DNA of 64,000 nucleotides from Eubacterium sp. (GCA_021769425.1 JAETSX010000008.1:62001-126000), one strand, 5' to 3'; counted from the stretch's first letter, positions 18,899 through 28,547 are shown. Program-made: numbers and translations. Notes: generated by a model not told the origin, from the letters alone.

Positions 18899-21628
18899 TC
18901 AGGGATTTTCTTTTGGCATGTCATCTTCCCCGCCGTTCTCTCCAGGGGCAGTGTCCTCCGGCGGTATGATATTATCATTTTCTTCCGGCAGCTGGTCTTC
19001 CGGTGATTTGTCATCTTCCGTTTTATCACTGGTATGTTCCTGGTCATCCTTATTGGGTTTGCCGGTGTTTTCTTCCGGGGTTTCAGGAATCTCCACCGGC
19101 GGGATTTCCGGAATCACAGAAGCGGCAGTATGGACTGTGCAGTAATTCTCCTGTGACAGAGAATCCGACAGCAGGAAAGGTCCGTCTTCCGTATTCGGAG
19201 AGCCGCCTACAATATAGATGCCGCCCTGTCTGTTTTCCTGAGGACAGAACTCATTTGCCAGCATACCGGAAGCCGTGCAGATGGTGGCGCTTACGTGATG
19301 ATCACAGTACTCGGTGGGGACAGTTCCGGCGGCAAAAAATTCTGTTTCCACCATACTCCCTCTGGGATCTGCATCGCACAGGCCTTCCACTGCCAGTTTG
19401 CCGGATTTTTTGCATACGGCGGCGGTGGTGATGCCCTCCGGCTGGGTAAAGTCTTTGTATTCCAGATTTTCATGAATCCTTCCCATAATATTGCGCCAGA
19501 GTGTTTTGGGGTTGGAAGTCAGCGCACTGTCCTGGGGGGTGTTGTCGTCGTATCCGCACCAGACAGAACAGGTGTAGTAAGGGGTAAATCCGGCAAATAA
19601 TGCGTCCCTGTTTTTGGTGGTGGTTCCTGTTTTGCCTGCGATGGGCATGTTCCCGAAGTTCACTGCGCCTCCGGTTCCCACTGTGATCACATCCTGCATG
19701 GCGGAAGTCAGCAGGAATGCGGTGCTTTCTTTCAGTACCGTATGGGTTTCCTGGGTATTGTCAATCAGCACATTGCCGTTGTGATCCAGAATCCTGGTAT
19801 AAAACCGGGGTTTTGTGTAGGTTCCGCCGTCGGCAATGGTGGCATAGGCGGCAGTCAGTTCCAGATTGGTAACGCCCTGGGTAATTCCGCCTAAGGCTAA
19901 AGATTGTACAATATCATCGTCTGTCAGGGTGGTAAAGCCAAAGTTTGTCAGATAATCATAACCGGTTTGGGGAGAAATATCTGTCAGAGTTTTGACGGTT
20001 ACCACGTTGATGGATTTGGTAATGGCATAGCGGATGGTGGTGAATCCCCGGTAATTATTGTCATAGTTGCGCAGGGAGGTTCCGTTGGCGTATGAAAAGG
20101 GCGCGTCGTCCTGGACGGTAGCCAGCGTCATTCCAGCGGTGTCTAAAGCCGGGGCGTAGGCGGCAAGAACCTTGAACGTAGAGCCGGGCTGCCTTGTGGT
20201 GTCTGTGGCCCGGTTCAGGGTACGGCTTCCGCTTTTGTCGCCTCTTCCTCCCACAATCGCCTTAATGTCTCCGGTATATTGATCCATAATGGTGACGGCC
20301 GCCTGAGGCTGCAGGGTAAACACCACAGATTCCCCGCCTTCCACAATAGTGTCCCCCGGCTCCATAATTTCTGCTTTGTAAGCGTCGATGGCTGCCTGTG
20401 CTTCTTCCTGGCTGGGAAAATTAAGGGAGTAATCCGGGTTGGAAGCGCTGTAATAGGAAATCATGGTCTGGTCGCTGTAGTTTTTCATGGCGCCGTCTCT
20501 GGACTCCACTGTCAGCCGGTAGGAAAAGGAGTACTGGGGCGCTGTGGAATAATTCTCCTGATTATTGACTTCTTCATCACAAATCTGCTGAATTCCCATG
20601 TCCTGGGTAGATTCGATGGTAAGGCCGCTGTTATAAAGAGCCTTGTAAGCCTGGGTATCGGTATATCCTTTTTTCTCCACAAGATCTCTGGCCACCTGGT
20701 CAATGACCGCATCTACGAAATAAGAGTTGGGGTTGTCAGAGGCGTATTCGATATTTACCTGCTGAATGCGGGAATAAACATCATCTTTTAAAGCTTCGTC
20801 GTATTCTTTGTCCGTAATGTAGTTCTGGTCTCTCATATTTTTCAGAACCAGTTTCCGCCGTTTGTCATTTTCCTTGGGATGGCTGACCGGATTGTAGGCG
20901 GAAGGATTCTTAGTGATTCCGGCGATTACCGCTCCTTCCGAAAGGGTCAGCTCGGAAACGTCTTTGCCGAAATAACGGCGGGAAGCGGACTGTACGCCCA
21001 AAGTATTCTGCCCCAGATTGATAGTGTTTAAATAATTTTCAAGCACCCATTCCTTGGATTTTACCTTGCTCAGCTCTATGGCAAGATACTGTTCCTGGAT
21101 TTTCCTTTTTACCTTTTCAATGCCGGATTGGTTGGTCCAGCCCTCAAATACGTTGTTTTTCAAAAGCTGCTGGGTGATGGTGCTGGCGCCCTGGCTGAAA
21201 TGAAATCCATTGGCGATGCCGGTAAAGCCCGCCCGGATAATTCCTTTTAAATCAATGCCGTTGTGTTCATAGAACCGTTCGTCTTCAATGGCCACAAAGG
21301 CATGCTGAAGATCTTCGGGAATCTCGTCCAGCGTCACATACACCCGGTTGGAGCCGGAAGCCACCAGTTTGGCAGTCTGATTGCCCTGATTGTCCAGCAC
21401 TACAGACAGATAGCCGGTGGGGGTGGGGTCAATATCGGAAATATCCGGGGCAGAGTCAATAATGCCCTTGAAAACCCCGATTCCTGCACAGCCGCCGATA
21501 ACAATAGCCGCTAAGAAACAGATCAGCAGTGTTTTAAAGAAAATTACTGAAAATTTCCTGCGTATCAGCGAGGCTGTGGAAGTAAGCTGCTTTTCTTTTC
21601 GCGATACGCCCTTTTTTCCATAATTCAT
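18899..21628 (-). CDS. Class A penicillin-binding protein (PBP1A family)
   Basis: Bifunctional peptidoglycan glycosyltransferase/transpeptidase, 909 residues. A cytoplasmic basic N-terminus precedes one TM segment (about 30-52). The GT51 domain shows EDERFYEHNGIDLKGI and GASTITQQLLKN. The transpeptidase domain shows the SxxK site in QPGSTFK and KTGTT. It ends with an acidic Pro/Glu/Asp-rich extracellular tail (about 835-909). The start at 21628 has AAAGGAGG upstream on the minus strand. The roughly 320-bp gap to 21949 holds AT-rich sequence and a plausible plus-strand promoter (TTGTGG 21815, TAAAAT 21839). Confidence 0.95.
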   Translation of the reverse strand: MNYGKKGVSRKEKQLTSTASLIRRKFSVIFFKTLLICFLAAIVIGGCAGIGVFKGIIDSAPDISDIDPTPTGYLSVVLDNQGNQTAKLVASGSNRVYVTLDEIPEDLQHAFVAIEDERFYEHNGIDLKGIIRAGFTGIANGFHFSQGASTITQQLLKNNVFEGWTNQSGIEKVKRKIQEQYLAIELSKVKSKEWVLENYLNTINLGQNTLGVQSASRRYFGKDVSELTLSEGAVIAGITKNPSAYNPVSHPKENDKRRKLVLKNMRDQNYITDKEYDEALKDDVYSRIQQVNIEYASDNPNSYFVDAVIDQVARDLVEKKGYTDTQAYKALYNSGLTIESTQDMGIQQICDEEVNNQENYSTAPQYSFSYRLTVESRDGAMKNYSDQTMISYYSASNPDYSLNFPSQEEAQAAIDAYKAEIMEPGDTIVEGGESVVFTLQPQAAVTIMDQYTGDIKAIVGGRGDKSGSRTLNRATDTTRQPGSTFKVLAAYAPALDTAGMTLATVQDDAPFSYANGTSLRNYDNNYRGFTTIRYAITKSINVVTVKTLTDISPQTGYDYLTNFGFTTLTDDDIVQSLALGGITQGVTNLELTAAYATIADGGTYTKPRFYTRILDHNGNVLIDNTQETHTVLKESTAFLLTSAMQDVITVGTGGAVNFGNMPIAGKTGTTTKNRDALFAGFTPYYTCSVWCGYDDNTPQDSALTSNPKTLWRNIMGRIHENLEYKDFTQPEGITTAAVCKKSGKLAVEGLCDADPRGSMVETEFFAAGTVPTEYCDHHVSATICTASGMLANEFCPQENRQGGIYIVGGSPNTEDGPFLLSDSLSQENYCTVHTAASVIPEIPPVEIPETPEENTGKPNKDDQEHTSDKTEDDKSPEDQLPEENDNIIPPEDTAPGENGGEDDMPKENP

Positions 21629-21949
21629 TGGTAAACCTCCTTTACAAAAAACGCAACAATACGATCCGTGAAAAATTACCCATATTTATAATAGGTAGTA
21701 TCTGATTTATCACCGCAAATTAACCATTAGAATCTATTTGATATACTGTGTAAGGAAAAACTTTCACAATATTATATCAAAAAAAAATTGCGAAATAAAG
21801 AAAAATTTTGTGACTTGTGGAATTACCGGCAAATATGTTAAAATAAGAGGCAGCAGGAGTATGCCTGAAAATGATTTTCCCGGAATATTGATCCGTCTCT
21901 TGGGAGAATGATTTTCAAACATATCTCAGAAGGCCGGCAAAGGGAGGAA

Positions 21950-22597
21950 ATGGCGTCAGTGAAAACGTTATATCAGGGCGGAAGCGGTGAAATTGTGGAA
22001 AAAAAATCACGTTTCATCGCAACCACGGAGAAAATTGAAACGGAAGAAGAGGCATTGGCATTTATCGGAAGAATGAAAAAGCAGTATTGGGATGCAAGAC
22101 ATAACTGCTATGCTTTTGTTGCCGGAAAGCAGCATAATCTGCAGCGGTGCAGCGATGACGGGGAACCTGCCGGCACAGCAGGGCGCCCTATGCTGGATGT
22201 GCTTCTGCGGGAGGATATTCACAATATTGCCGTGGTGGTGACAAGGTATTTCGGCGGGACGCTGCTGGGAACCGGAGGGTTGGTGCGGGCTTACCAGAAG
22301 GCAGTGCAGTCGGGGCTTAAAAACAGCATCCTGATCGAAAAAATGCAGGGGAGGCTTCTTACCGTGGAGTGTGATTACAATACCATTGGGAAAATCCAGT
22401 ATATACTGGCGCAGAAGCAGATAACGGCTGTTGATACCAGTTATACGGACAAAGTGGTGACAGAGGTGATGGCGCCCATAGAACAATTGCAGCAGCTTCA
22501 GCAGGAAATTACAGAAGGAACCAGCGGAACAGCGTGTTTTCAGGTGGGAGAGCCTGCAGAATTTGCTGTAATTGACGGAAAAATAAAAATTTTTTAA
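21950..22597 (+). CDS. YigZ/IMPACT-family protein
   Basis: Conserved UPF0029/IMPACT-family protein, whose bacterial role is unsettled. The N-terminal domain carries EKKSRFIATTEKIETEEEA, WDARHNCYAFV, CSDDGEPAGTAGRPML and VVVTRYFGGTLLGTGGLVRAYQ, followed by a small C-terminal ferredoxin-like domain. Start choice is uncertain: the ATG at 21950 is only 2 nt after GGGAGG, while an in-frame GTG at 21959 has an 11-nt gap and gives a family-like MKTLYQGGSG start. Confidence 0.9.
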   Translation: MASVKTLYQGGSGEIVEKKSRFIATTEKIETEEEALAFIGRMKKQYWDARHNCYAFVAGKQHNLQRCSDDGEPAGTAGRPMLDVLLREDIHNIAVVVTRYFGGTLLGTGGLVRAYQKAVQSGLKNSILIEKMQGRLLTVECDYNTIGKIQYILAQKQITAVDTSYTDKVVTEVMAPIEQLQQLQQEITEGTSGTACFQVGEPAEFAVIDGKIKIF

Positions 22598-22614
22598 AAA
22601 ATATAAAAAAATGC

Positions 22615-22643
22615 TTGCATTTCTGTCAGAACTCGTATATAAT
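22615..22643 (+). promoter_or_regulatory. Promoter of tRNA-Gln
   Basis: TTGCAT (22615-22620) and TATAAT (22638-22643) with a 17-bp spacer, 18 bp before the mature tRNA 5' end. Confidence 0.85.
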
Positions 22644-22661
22644 ACATTTTGTTGAAAACAA

Positions 22662-22733
22662 TGGCCCATCGCCAAACGGTAAGGCAACGGACTCTGACTC
22701 CGTCATTTCAAGGTTCGAATCCTTGTGGGCCAG
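22662..22733 (+). tRNA. tRNA-Gln (anticodon CTG)
   Basis: Cloverleaf: acceptor TGGCCCA pairs with TGGGCCA, the anticodon loop is ACTCTGACT with anticodon CTG, the T-arm contains GGTTCGAATCC and the discriminator is G. The 3' CCA is not encoded. It stands alone, not in a tRNA cluster. Confidence 0.95.
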
Positions 22734-22738
22734 TTGGG

Positions 22739-22766
22739 AACCCATCACAGAGTGTGATGGGTTTTT
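22739..22766 (+). terminator. Terminator of tRNA-Gln
   Basis: AACCCATCACA-GAG-TGTGATGGGTT followed by TTT: a perfect 11-bp stem directly after the tRNA. Confidence 0.9.
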
Positions 22767-22802
22767 ATCATATATACAGAAAGTTTGAAGTGGGAGGAAA
22801 CT

Positions 22803-23513
22803 ATGTACCGTTTTGAAAGCAGAGTTCGTTACAGTGAAGTGGACAGCAAAGGAACTATTAAGATGAATTCTATTCTGGATTATTTTCAGGACTGCAGTTC
22901 TTTTCAGGCGGAAGAAATAGGCGTGGGCCTGGATTATATGGCAGAGAAACATGTGGTCTGGGTATTGACCTGCTGGCAGGTGGAGTTTAAGCGTTATCCT
23001 TCGTTTGGAGAAAAAATCCAGGTCAGCACATGGCCCTATGATTTTAAAGGATTTTTCGGCTACCGCAATTACGCCATGAAAGGAGAAGGAGAAGAACTTC
23101 TGGCATGTGCCAATTCCGTTTGGGCGCTGCTGGATTTGGAGAGCAAAAAACCTGTCAGGGTGCCGCAGGAGATGGCAGACGCCTATGAATTTTTTCCCAG
23201 GCTTCCCATGGAACCTACATCCAGGAAGGTGGCTCTGCGGGAGGGGATGGAGCCGCAGGAGCCCTTTCCCGTGCACAAATATCACATTGACACCAATCAG
23301 CATGTCAATAATGGAAAATACATCTGCATGGCCCAGGAATATCTGCCTCAGGGATTTCACGCCGGCAGAATGAAGGCGGAATATCGGAAAGCGGCTGTAT
23401 ATGGAGATATGATATATCCCTACGTCATTCAGGGAGAGGACAAAATCACCGTAAGTCTGGCAGATGCCCAGAGCAATCCTTATGCGGTGATAGAATTGGA
23501 GGAAGAAGTATGA
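22803..23513 (+). CDS. Acyl-ACP thioesterase
   Basis: Hotdog-fold thioesterase of the plant FatA/FatB-like bacterial family, expected to release fatty acids from acyl carrier protein. The catalytic-region motif HKYHIDTNQHVNNGKYI, with the typical Asn and His, lies at about 158-174. The first half carries RYSEVDSKGTIKMNSILDYFQD, and HVVWVLTCWQVEFKRYP follows. 236 residues; the start at 22803 follows GGGAGGAAA. The last bases overlap the next gene (ATGA). Confidence 0.9.
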   Translation: MYRFESRVRYSEVDSKGTIKMNSILDYFQDCSSFQAEEIGVGLDYMAEKHVVWVLTCWQVEFKRYPSFGEKIQVSTWPYDFKGFFGYRNYAMKGEGEELLACANSVWALLDLESKKPVRVPQEMADAYEFFPRLPMEPTSRKVALREGMEPQEPFPVHKYHIDTNQHVNNGKYICMAQEYLPQGFHAGRMKAEYRKAAVYGDMIYPYVIQGEDKITVSLADAQSNPYAVIELEEEV

Positions 23514-24346
23514 TTCGGTTAGGAGAAAAGCAAAGTCTTATAGTGGTTAAGCAGGTGGAATTCGGCGTTTATCTGGCAGAGCGGGAAGGGGACGAAACAA
23601 GAGTTCTGCTTCCGGCCAAGCAGGCGCCTGAGGGAACGCAGCTGGGAGATCGGGTAGAAGTATTTGTCTACAAGGATTCTAAAGATCGGATGATTACCAC
23701 CACCCGGGAGCCGAAACTTAAGATGGGGGAGGTGAAAGCCCTTACCGTCATATCTGTACAGGGCATCGGCGCGTTTTTGGACTGGGGCCTGGAAAAAGAT
23801 TTATTTCTTCCATATAAAGAGCAAATCGGCAAAGTACGGGAACAGGATGAAATACTGGTAAGGCTGTATGCCGATAAAAGCAGGCGGCTCTGTGCCAGCA
23901 TGAGAGACCTCTATGATATGCTGGACACAGATTCTCCTTATCAGGCAGGAGATACGGTTCAGGGACGCATCTATGAGTTCAGTGATAATTTCGGCGCATT
24001 TGTGGCAGTGGATGATCGTTACTCCGCCTTGATTCCCCGGCATGAGGATCACAGCTTTCTTCGGATCGGAGACTGCATCAATGCCAGGGTAAGCGGCGTA
24101 AAGCCGGACGGGAAACTGGATCTGACTCTGCGGGAAAAAGCCTATGTGCAGATGAATCAGGATGCCCTACAGGTGCTGGAGCTGTTGGAACAATATGGAG
24201 GCGTTCTTCCCTTTACGGATAAAGCTTCCCCGGAGCTGATTATGCAGGAAGCCAGAATGAGTAAAAATGCATTTAAACGGGCGGTGGGGCGTCTGTACAA
24301 AGAAAGACAGATAGAAATCACAAAAGAAAATATCCGAAAATTATAG
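23510..24346 (+). CDS. S1-domain RNA-binding protein, CvfB-like
   Basis: A 278-residue protein built from S1/OB-type domains (about 1-65, 70-140 and 145-220) and a C-terminal winged-helix-like segment (KRAVGRLYKERQIEITKENI), the layout of CvfB/YitL. In Staphylococcus CvfB binds RNA and affects virulence gene expression. LGDRVEVFVYKDSKDR and IGAFLDWGLEKDLFLPYKEQ are family-typical. Translationally coupled to the thioesterase by a 4-bp overlap. Confidence 0.88.
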   Translation: MIRLGEKQSLIVVKQVEFGVYLAEREGDETRVLLPAKQAPEGTQLGDRVEVFVYKDSKDRMITTTREPKLKMGEVKALTVISVQGIGAFLDWGLEKDLFLPYKEQIGKVREQDEILVRLYADKSRRLCASMRDLYDMLDTDSPYQAGDTVQGRIYEFSDNFGAFVAVDDRYSALIPRHEDHSFLRIGDCINARVSGVKPDGKLDLTLREKAYVQMNQDALQVLELLEQYGGVLPFTDKASPELIMQEARMSKNAFKRAVGRLYKERQIEITKENIRKL

Positions 24347-24356
24347 GAGGGGCGCG

Positions 24357-25346
24357 ATGTCTGAAAACAAAGGCGTAAATCGAATTTTTCTGCTGACGGT
24401 GATCCTTTATGTAGGGGTGAGTTATGCATTAAGCTTCTTATCGGCGTTTGTGCCGGCTTTTCGAAACATGTCGAATTATGTTTCTATCCTGATTTCTCAG
24501 ATGCTGGTATTTGTGCCGGGATTCTGGTATCTCAGGAAGGTTTCCCATTCTGCCCCTGAGGCGGTGCAGGGCGGAGGAATTCTCCAGTTGATCCCTTATC
24601 GGAAAATCAATATCGGCACCATAGCGCTGGTGGTGGTGTGCACTTACTTGATGTACCCTCTGATTATTGTGCTGAATGCCATTTCCATGATTTTTACCAC
24701 TTCAGGAACGGAGGCTGTGCTGGACATGATGCAGGGGCAGAATTTTTTTCTCAGTCTGCTGTTTACAGCAGTGATGCCGGCCTGTGTGGAAGAGTTCTTG
24801 TTTCGGGGCCTGCTGTTTCAGACTTATAAAAAGAGCAGGATGCTTCCGGCGATTCTGCTGACCGGATTTTTGTTCGGCTGTATGCATATGAACTTGAACC
24901 AGTTCGTCTATGCTTTCGCCCTTGGCATATATCTGGCATTTCTGGCAGAAGCCACCGGCAGTATTTTCAGTTCCATGATTGCCCATTTCACGCTGAACGC
25001 CACCAGCGTGGTAATGAGTTTTCTCTTACCCATCCTGTATGACATGGCGGGCTTAGACCCAAATATGCAGGTGCAGGCAGGAGGCTATGCCTCCACCATG
25101 GAGAGCAGCGAGCTTCTGATGTTTCTGATGGGAATCACAGTCTGGGCGATTGTTGCAGTAGGCGCCACCTGCGGCGCAGTGGGAATCTATATCGCCATCT
25201 GCAAAATCAACCATCGCTGGGACTACGTCAAAGGAATGTTTTCAAAAGGAACGAAAGAAAGGATTATTACAGTTCCCCTGATAATCGCCGTTATAATCTG
25301 TTTTGTTGTAATGGGGATGCGCATTTATATAGAAAGAATGGGATAG
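24357..25346 (+). CDS. CPBP-family intramembrane glutamic protease
   Basis: Polytopic membrane protein (329 residues, about 8 TM segments) of the CPBP/Abi (CAAX-like) family. Catalytic motifs are EEFLFRGLL at about residue 144, with the following His-containing helices CMHMNLNQF and AHFTLNA. Substrate unknown. An AGGAGGGG site precedes the ATG, and the gene follows the S1 protein by 10 bp, so the three genes from 22803 form an operon. Confidence 0.88.
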   Translation: MSENKGVNRIFLLTVILYVGVSYALSFLSAFVPAFRNMSNYVSILISQMLVFVPGFWYLRKVSHSAPEAVQGGGILQLIPYRKINIGTIALVVVCTYLMYPLIIVLNAISMIFTTSGTEAVLDMMQGQNFFLSLLFTAVMPACVEEFLFRGLLFQTYKKSRMLPAILLTGFLFGCMHMNLNQFVYAFALGIYLAFLAEATGSIFSSMIAHFTLNATSVVMSFLLPILYDMAGLDPNMQVQAGGYASTMESSELLMFLMGITVWAIVAVGATCGAVGIYIAICKINHRWDYVKGMFSKGTKERIITVPLIIAVIICFVVMGMRIYIERMG

Positions 25347-25415
25347 AATAAGTACAAAGCAGGCAATCCCGGATTTTCATCCGTTCTTCGGAGATAAACA
25401 TTTTGTTTCAATATA

Positions 25416-25480
25416 AAAAGCCCGGGGCTGCAGCAGAAAAGAATATTCCAGATACTCTTTTTGCAGCAGCCCCGGCCGGG
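25416..25480 (-). terminator. Terminator of yjfB
   Basis: Read on the minus strand, CCGGGGCTGC and GCAGCCCCGG pair, with further AAAAGA/TCTTTT pairing in the arm, followed by CTTTTTATA. Confidence 0.75.
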
Positions 25481-25483
25481 AAA

Positions 25484-25660
25484 TCAGATGGAAATATCAA
25501 TATTTCCGCCGATATGGGGGTTTACAGACTGTTCCATGAGTTTAATCATGGAATCCCCCATGGTTTCCATCGTATCCAGTTGTTTGCTCAGCATAATAGT
25601 TCCGACGTCGTTGTTGACGCTGGTCATGCTGAGGGCAGTTGATAAAGAAGCAATATCCAT
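25484..25660 (-). CDS. YjfB-family putative motility protein
   Basis: A 58-residue peptide, MDIASLSTALSMTSV..., matching the YjfB family that often accompanies flagellar genes; its molecular role is unknown. The start at 25660 is chosen because GGAAAGGAGG lies just upstream on the minus strand and homologues begin MDIA. No flagellar genes are in this window. Confidence 0.75.
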   Translation of the reverse strand: MDIASLSTALSMTSVNNDVGTIMLSKQLDTMETMGDSMIKLMEQSVNPHIGGNIDISI

Positions 25661-25790
25661 ACTCGTGCCTCCTTTCCTATATTTGGGAACCATGCAAAAA
25701 GTTTTGCACAGTTTTGCAGGGAAATGACCCTACTCTTTATTATGGCACGGGACACAGGAAAAATCAATATCAGATAAGCAGGAGGTTCAT

Positions 25791-26720
25791 ATGATGTATG
25801 ACGTAATTATTTTAGGAAGCGGCCCGGCGGGCTTAAGCGCTGCGATTTATGCACAGAGGGCAAGGTTAAGCGCCTTAATAATAGAAGAAAAGCCTATGAG
25901 CGGAGGCCAGATTCTGGATACCTACGAAGTGGATAATTATCCGGGGCTTCCGGGAGTGACCGGATTTGAAATGGGGCAGAAATTCCGTGCCCATGCGGAT
26001 AAGCTGGGAGCCGAGGTGGTAAATGCCCAGGTGCTTGAAGTGAAATTAGAAGAGGAGAAAAAGGTGGTTGTCACTGCAAAGGGCAATTATGAAGCAAAGA
26101 GCCTGATTATTGCAACGGGAGCCAGACACCGAAAACTGGGAGTGCCCGGAGAAGACAAACTGGTGGGAATGGGAGTGTCCTACTGCGCCACCTGCGACGG
26201 AGCGTTTTTCAGGGGAAAGACCGTGGCGGTGGCAGGCGGCGGAGACGTGGCTTTGGAAGATGCATTATTTCTGGCCCGGGGCTGTGAGAAGGTTTACCTG
26301 ATTCACAGAAGAGATGAATTCCGGGGAGCAGGGATCCTGCAGGAACGGGTAAGGAATACGCCCAATATTGAATTGGCGCTGAACAGCAACTTAATTTCCA
26401 TTCAGGGAGAAAATGAGGTTTCGTCGATTATTGTCCATAACCACAAAGAGAATACCGACAGGGAGCTTACGGTGCAGGGGGTGTTTATTGCAGTGGGAAT
26501 TGAGCCTAATTCCGGGGCGGTAAAGAACCTGGTGGCCCAGGATGCCCAAGGGTATATTGTGGCCGGCGAGGATACAAAGACCAGCGCGGAAGGCGTATTT
26601 GCAGCGGGAGATGTGAGGACCAAGCAGCTTCGGCAGGTGCTGACAGCGGCTGCTGACGGGGCTAATGCAGTGACCTCAGCAGAGAAATATATTACCGAAA
26701 AAATAAATAATATTTCATAA
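25791..26720 (+). CDS. trxB: Thioredoxin reductase
   Basis: FAD/NADPH enzyme that reduces thioredoxin. N-terminal FAD motif GSGPAGLSAAIYA, redox-active CATC (in SYCATCDGAFF, about 132-139), NADPH motif GGGDVALEDA and C-terminal GVFAAGDVRTK. The length of 309 fits the low-Mr family. AGGAGG precedes the ATG. A candidate promoter TTGCAG/TATTAT (25714/25738, 18-bp spacer) lies in the gap divergent from yjfB. Confidence 0.96.
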   Translation: MMYDVIILGSGPAGLSAAIYAQRARLSALIIEEKPMSGGQILDTYEVDNYPGLPGVTGFEMGQKFRAHADKLGAEVVNAQVLEVKLEEEKKVVVTAKGNYEAKSLIIATGARHRKLGVPGEDKLVGMGVSYCATCDGAFFRGKTVAVAGGGDVALEDALFLARGCEKVYLIHRRDEFRGAGILQERVRNTPNIELALNSNLISIQGENEVSSIIVHNHKENTDRELTVQGVFIAVGIEPNSGAVKNLVAQDAQGYIVAGEDTKTSAEGVFAAGDVRTKQLRQVLTAAADGANAVTSAEKYITEKINNIS

Positions 26721-26778
26721 CAATACAATAATGACAAGATCAGAGCAAATATTGCAACTTTTTTGTAAAAGATTACGG

Positions 26779-26807
26779 TTGACATAAACAGCCCTCCTTG
26801 CTATAAT
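26779..26807 (+). promoter_or_regulatory. Consensus sigma-A promoter for the NlpC/P60 gene
   Basis: TTGACA (26779-26784) and TATAAT (26802-26807) are perfect hexamers with a 17-bp spacer, predicting strong constitutive transcription. The untranslated leader is about 85 nt. Confidence 0.92.
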
Positions 26808-26900
26808 AAATCCTGTAATAAATTTGTAACATATGAAGAATCCTATCAGGACTTCACGCTTTATAGAAGATTATGGGTTAAAATGGAGGGTATTATTATT

Positions 26901-28133
26901 ATGAACAGGAATTCAATTAGAAAAGCAACAACATGTTGTTTGACTGCAGCAGTGGTATTGACTGGAAGTTCTTTTGTGTCTCACGCAGCAGTAAGCGCTG
27001 GAGCAGGCGATCTGATTTCAGCAGCTACAGAAGCGCCGGCAGATAATAATAAGAAAGTGGATACAGCATCAGAAAATAATAATGCAACCGCAGGCGTAAC
27101 CGAGATTTTTGCGAATTCTCTGGCGCCCAGACAGGAAGCGATTGATACAGGCGCAGCGCAGGAAGAAGCTGAGGCTCCTGTTAAGACAGAATACGACGAC
27201 ATTGCGATTGCGCAGGTTGACAATTATGTAAATGTACGTTCCGCAGCCAGTGAAGAAGGAGAAGTGCTGGGTAAGTTATATAATAACTCTGCCTGTACCG
27301 TACTTGGAACCGAGGGCGACTGGTATAAGATTCATTCCGGTAATGTGGAAGGCTACATCAAGGCGGAGTTCCTCGTATTAGGAGACGCAGAACTGGCTAA
27401 GTCTGTGGGATACAGAGTAGCGGATGTAACTACAGATACATTGAATGTCCGTGCAGATTCCAGTACCGAAGCTGAATTGCTGGGACAGGTTCCTCAGGGA
27501 GAAGAACTCAGCGTAGTGGAAGAGAAGGACGGCTGGGTAAAGGTAGCAATTGAAGAAGGCGACGGCTGGGTATCCAGTGAGTTCGTAGATTGCAGCACAC
27601 ATTATGTAGTGGCAGAGTCCAAAGAAGAAGAGGAAGCGCGTCTTAAGAAAGAAGAAGAGGAGCGTAAGGCAGCAGAGGAAGCAGCAAGAAGGGCTACCAG
27701 AAGCAAATCTTCTAACTCAGGTTCTTCCAGTTCAGGTTCCTCAGAGTCCACTTCCGGAGAGAGCAGAAGCTATGCTCCCCCAAGCGGCGGAAGCGGACAG
27801 GCAGTTGCAGATTATGCATGCCAGTTTGTCGGCAATCCCTATGTATACGGCGGGACAAGCCTGACCAACGGCGCTGACTGCTCCGGATTTGTAATGAGTG
27901 TATATGCAGCATTCGGCGTTGGCCTGCCTCATTCCTCCAGCGCACTGGCAGGAGTGGGATACGGCGTAAGCACAGACGCAATGCAGCCTGGTGATATTGT
28001 ATGCTACAGCGGTCACGTTGGAATCTATATCGGCGGAGATACCATTGTACATGCTAGTACCGAAGCAACTGGCATTAAGTATACTTCTCCGGCAGCATAC
28101 AGACCGATTGTTGCAGTAAGAAGAATTTTCTAA
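26901..28133 (+). CDS. Secreted NlpC/P60 endopeptidase with two SH3 domains
   Basis: Cell-wall hydrolase expected to cleave peptide stems of peptidoglycan. A signal peptide (about 1-31, cleavage near SHAAVS) is followed by two bacterial SH3 domains (about 100-155 and 170-235, with NVRSAASEEGEVLGKL and NVRADSSTEAELLGQV). Next come a Glu/Lys-rich helix, a Ser/Gly-rich linker and the NlpC/P60 domain (about 300-410). The catalytic Cys is in GADCSGFV, with His in GHVGIYIG. The ATG at 26901 has GGAGG 11 nt upstream. Confidence 0.93.
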   Translation: MNRNSIRKATTCCLTAAVVLTGSSFVSHAAVSAGAGDLISAATEAPADNNKKVDTASENNNATAGVTEIFANSLAPRQEAIDTGAAQEEAEAPVKTEYDDIAIAQVDNYVNVRSAASEEGEVLGKLYNNSACTVLGTEGDWYKIHSGNVEGYIKAEFLVLGDAELAKSVGYRVADVTTDTLNVRADSSTEAELLGQVPQGEELSVVEEKDGWVKVAIEEGDGWVSSEFVDCSTHYVVAESKEEEEARLKKEEEERKAAEEAARRATRSKSSNSGSSSSGSSESTSGESRSYAPPSGGSGQAVADYACQFVGNPYVYGGTSLTNGADCSGFVMSVYAAFGVGLPHSSSALAGVGYGVSTDAMQPGDIVCYSGHVGIYIGGDTIVHASTEATGIKYTSPAAYRPIVAVRRIF

Positions 28134-28162
28134 GAGTATTACATAGACAGTGGCAGAGAAGA

Positions 28163-28199
28163 AACTGCCGGGAAATGATTCATTTCCCGGCAGTTTTTT
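28163..28199 (+). terminator. Terminator after the NlpC/P60 gene
   Basis: AACTGCCGGGAAATGA pairs with TCATTTCCCGGCAGTT around a single base, followed by TTTTTT. A 16-bp perfect stem. Confidence 0.92.
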
Positions 28200-28220
28200 C
28201 TCTGTTGCCGGAGTAATAGA

Positions 28221-28312
28221 TATACCCGTGAGCGAAATCATTTGCCGAAAGATCTTTCACAGTTTTGAGAAAAAAGCAAATGATTTGGCAAATAAGTATG
28301 CTCGTGAGTATA
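28221..28312. repeat. 92-bp palindromic dispersed element, copy 1
   Basis: Begins TATACCCGTGAG and ends CTCGTGAGTATA (near-inverse termini). Internally AAATCATTTG pairs with CAAATGATTT. A copy of identical length with 4 differences is at 33350-33441. It is non-coding and follows a strong terminator. Confidence 0.8.
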
Positions 28313-28448
28313 AAATTCCGGGATCAGGATATAAAAAGTCTCACAATTCCTTCAATTTTCTAAAATAATTTTTATGAGAATATGACGAAAAATACCGGAT
28401 CCCGGAAGCGAAAAAAAAAGTGCACAAAGTTGTGGGGATAAACAAAAA

Positions 28449-28547
28449 TTATCCAAAAGTTATCAACATAAAAAGATGACAAAAAATCCAAAAATGTGAG
28501 TTATACACAGAGTTATCCACATTATCCACAAAAATTCGTGTGAATAA
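28449..28547. promoter_or_regulatory. DnaA-box cluster
   Basis: Four sites match TTATNCACA: 28501 (TTATACACA), 28513 and 28522 (both TTATCCACA, directly abutting) and 28539-28547 on the minus strand (TTATTCACA). Two near matches are at 28449 (TTATCCAAA) and 28460 (TTATCAACA). An AT-rich tract follows (about 28555-28665). dnaA and dnaN are not present. This cluster and the 92-bp element account for most of the 640-bp non-coding region 28134-28776. Confidence 0.75.
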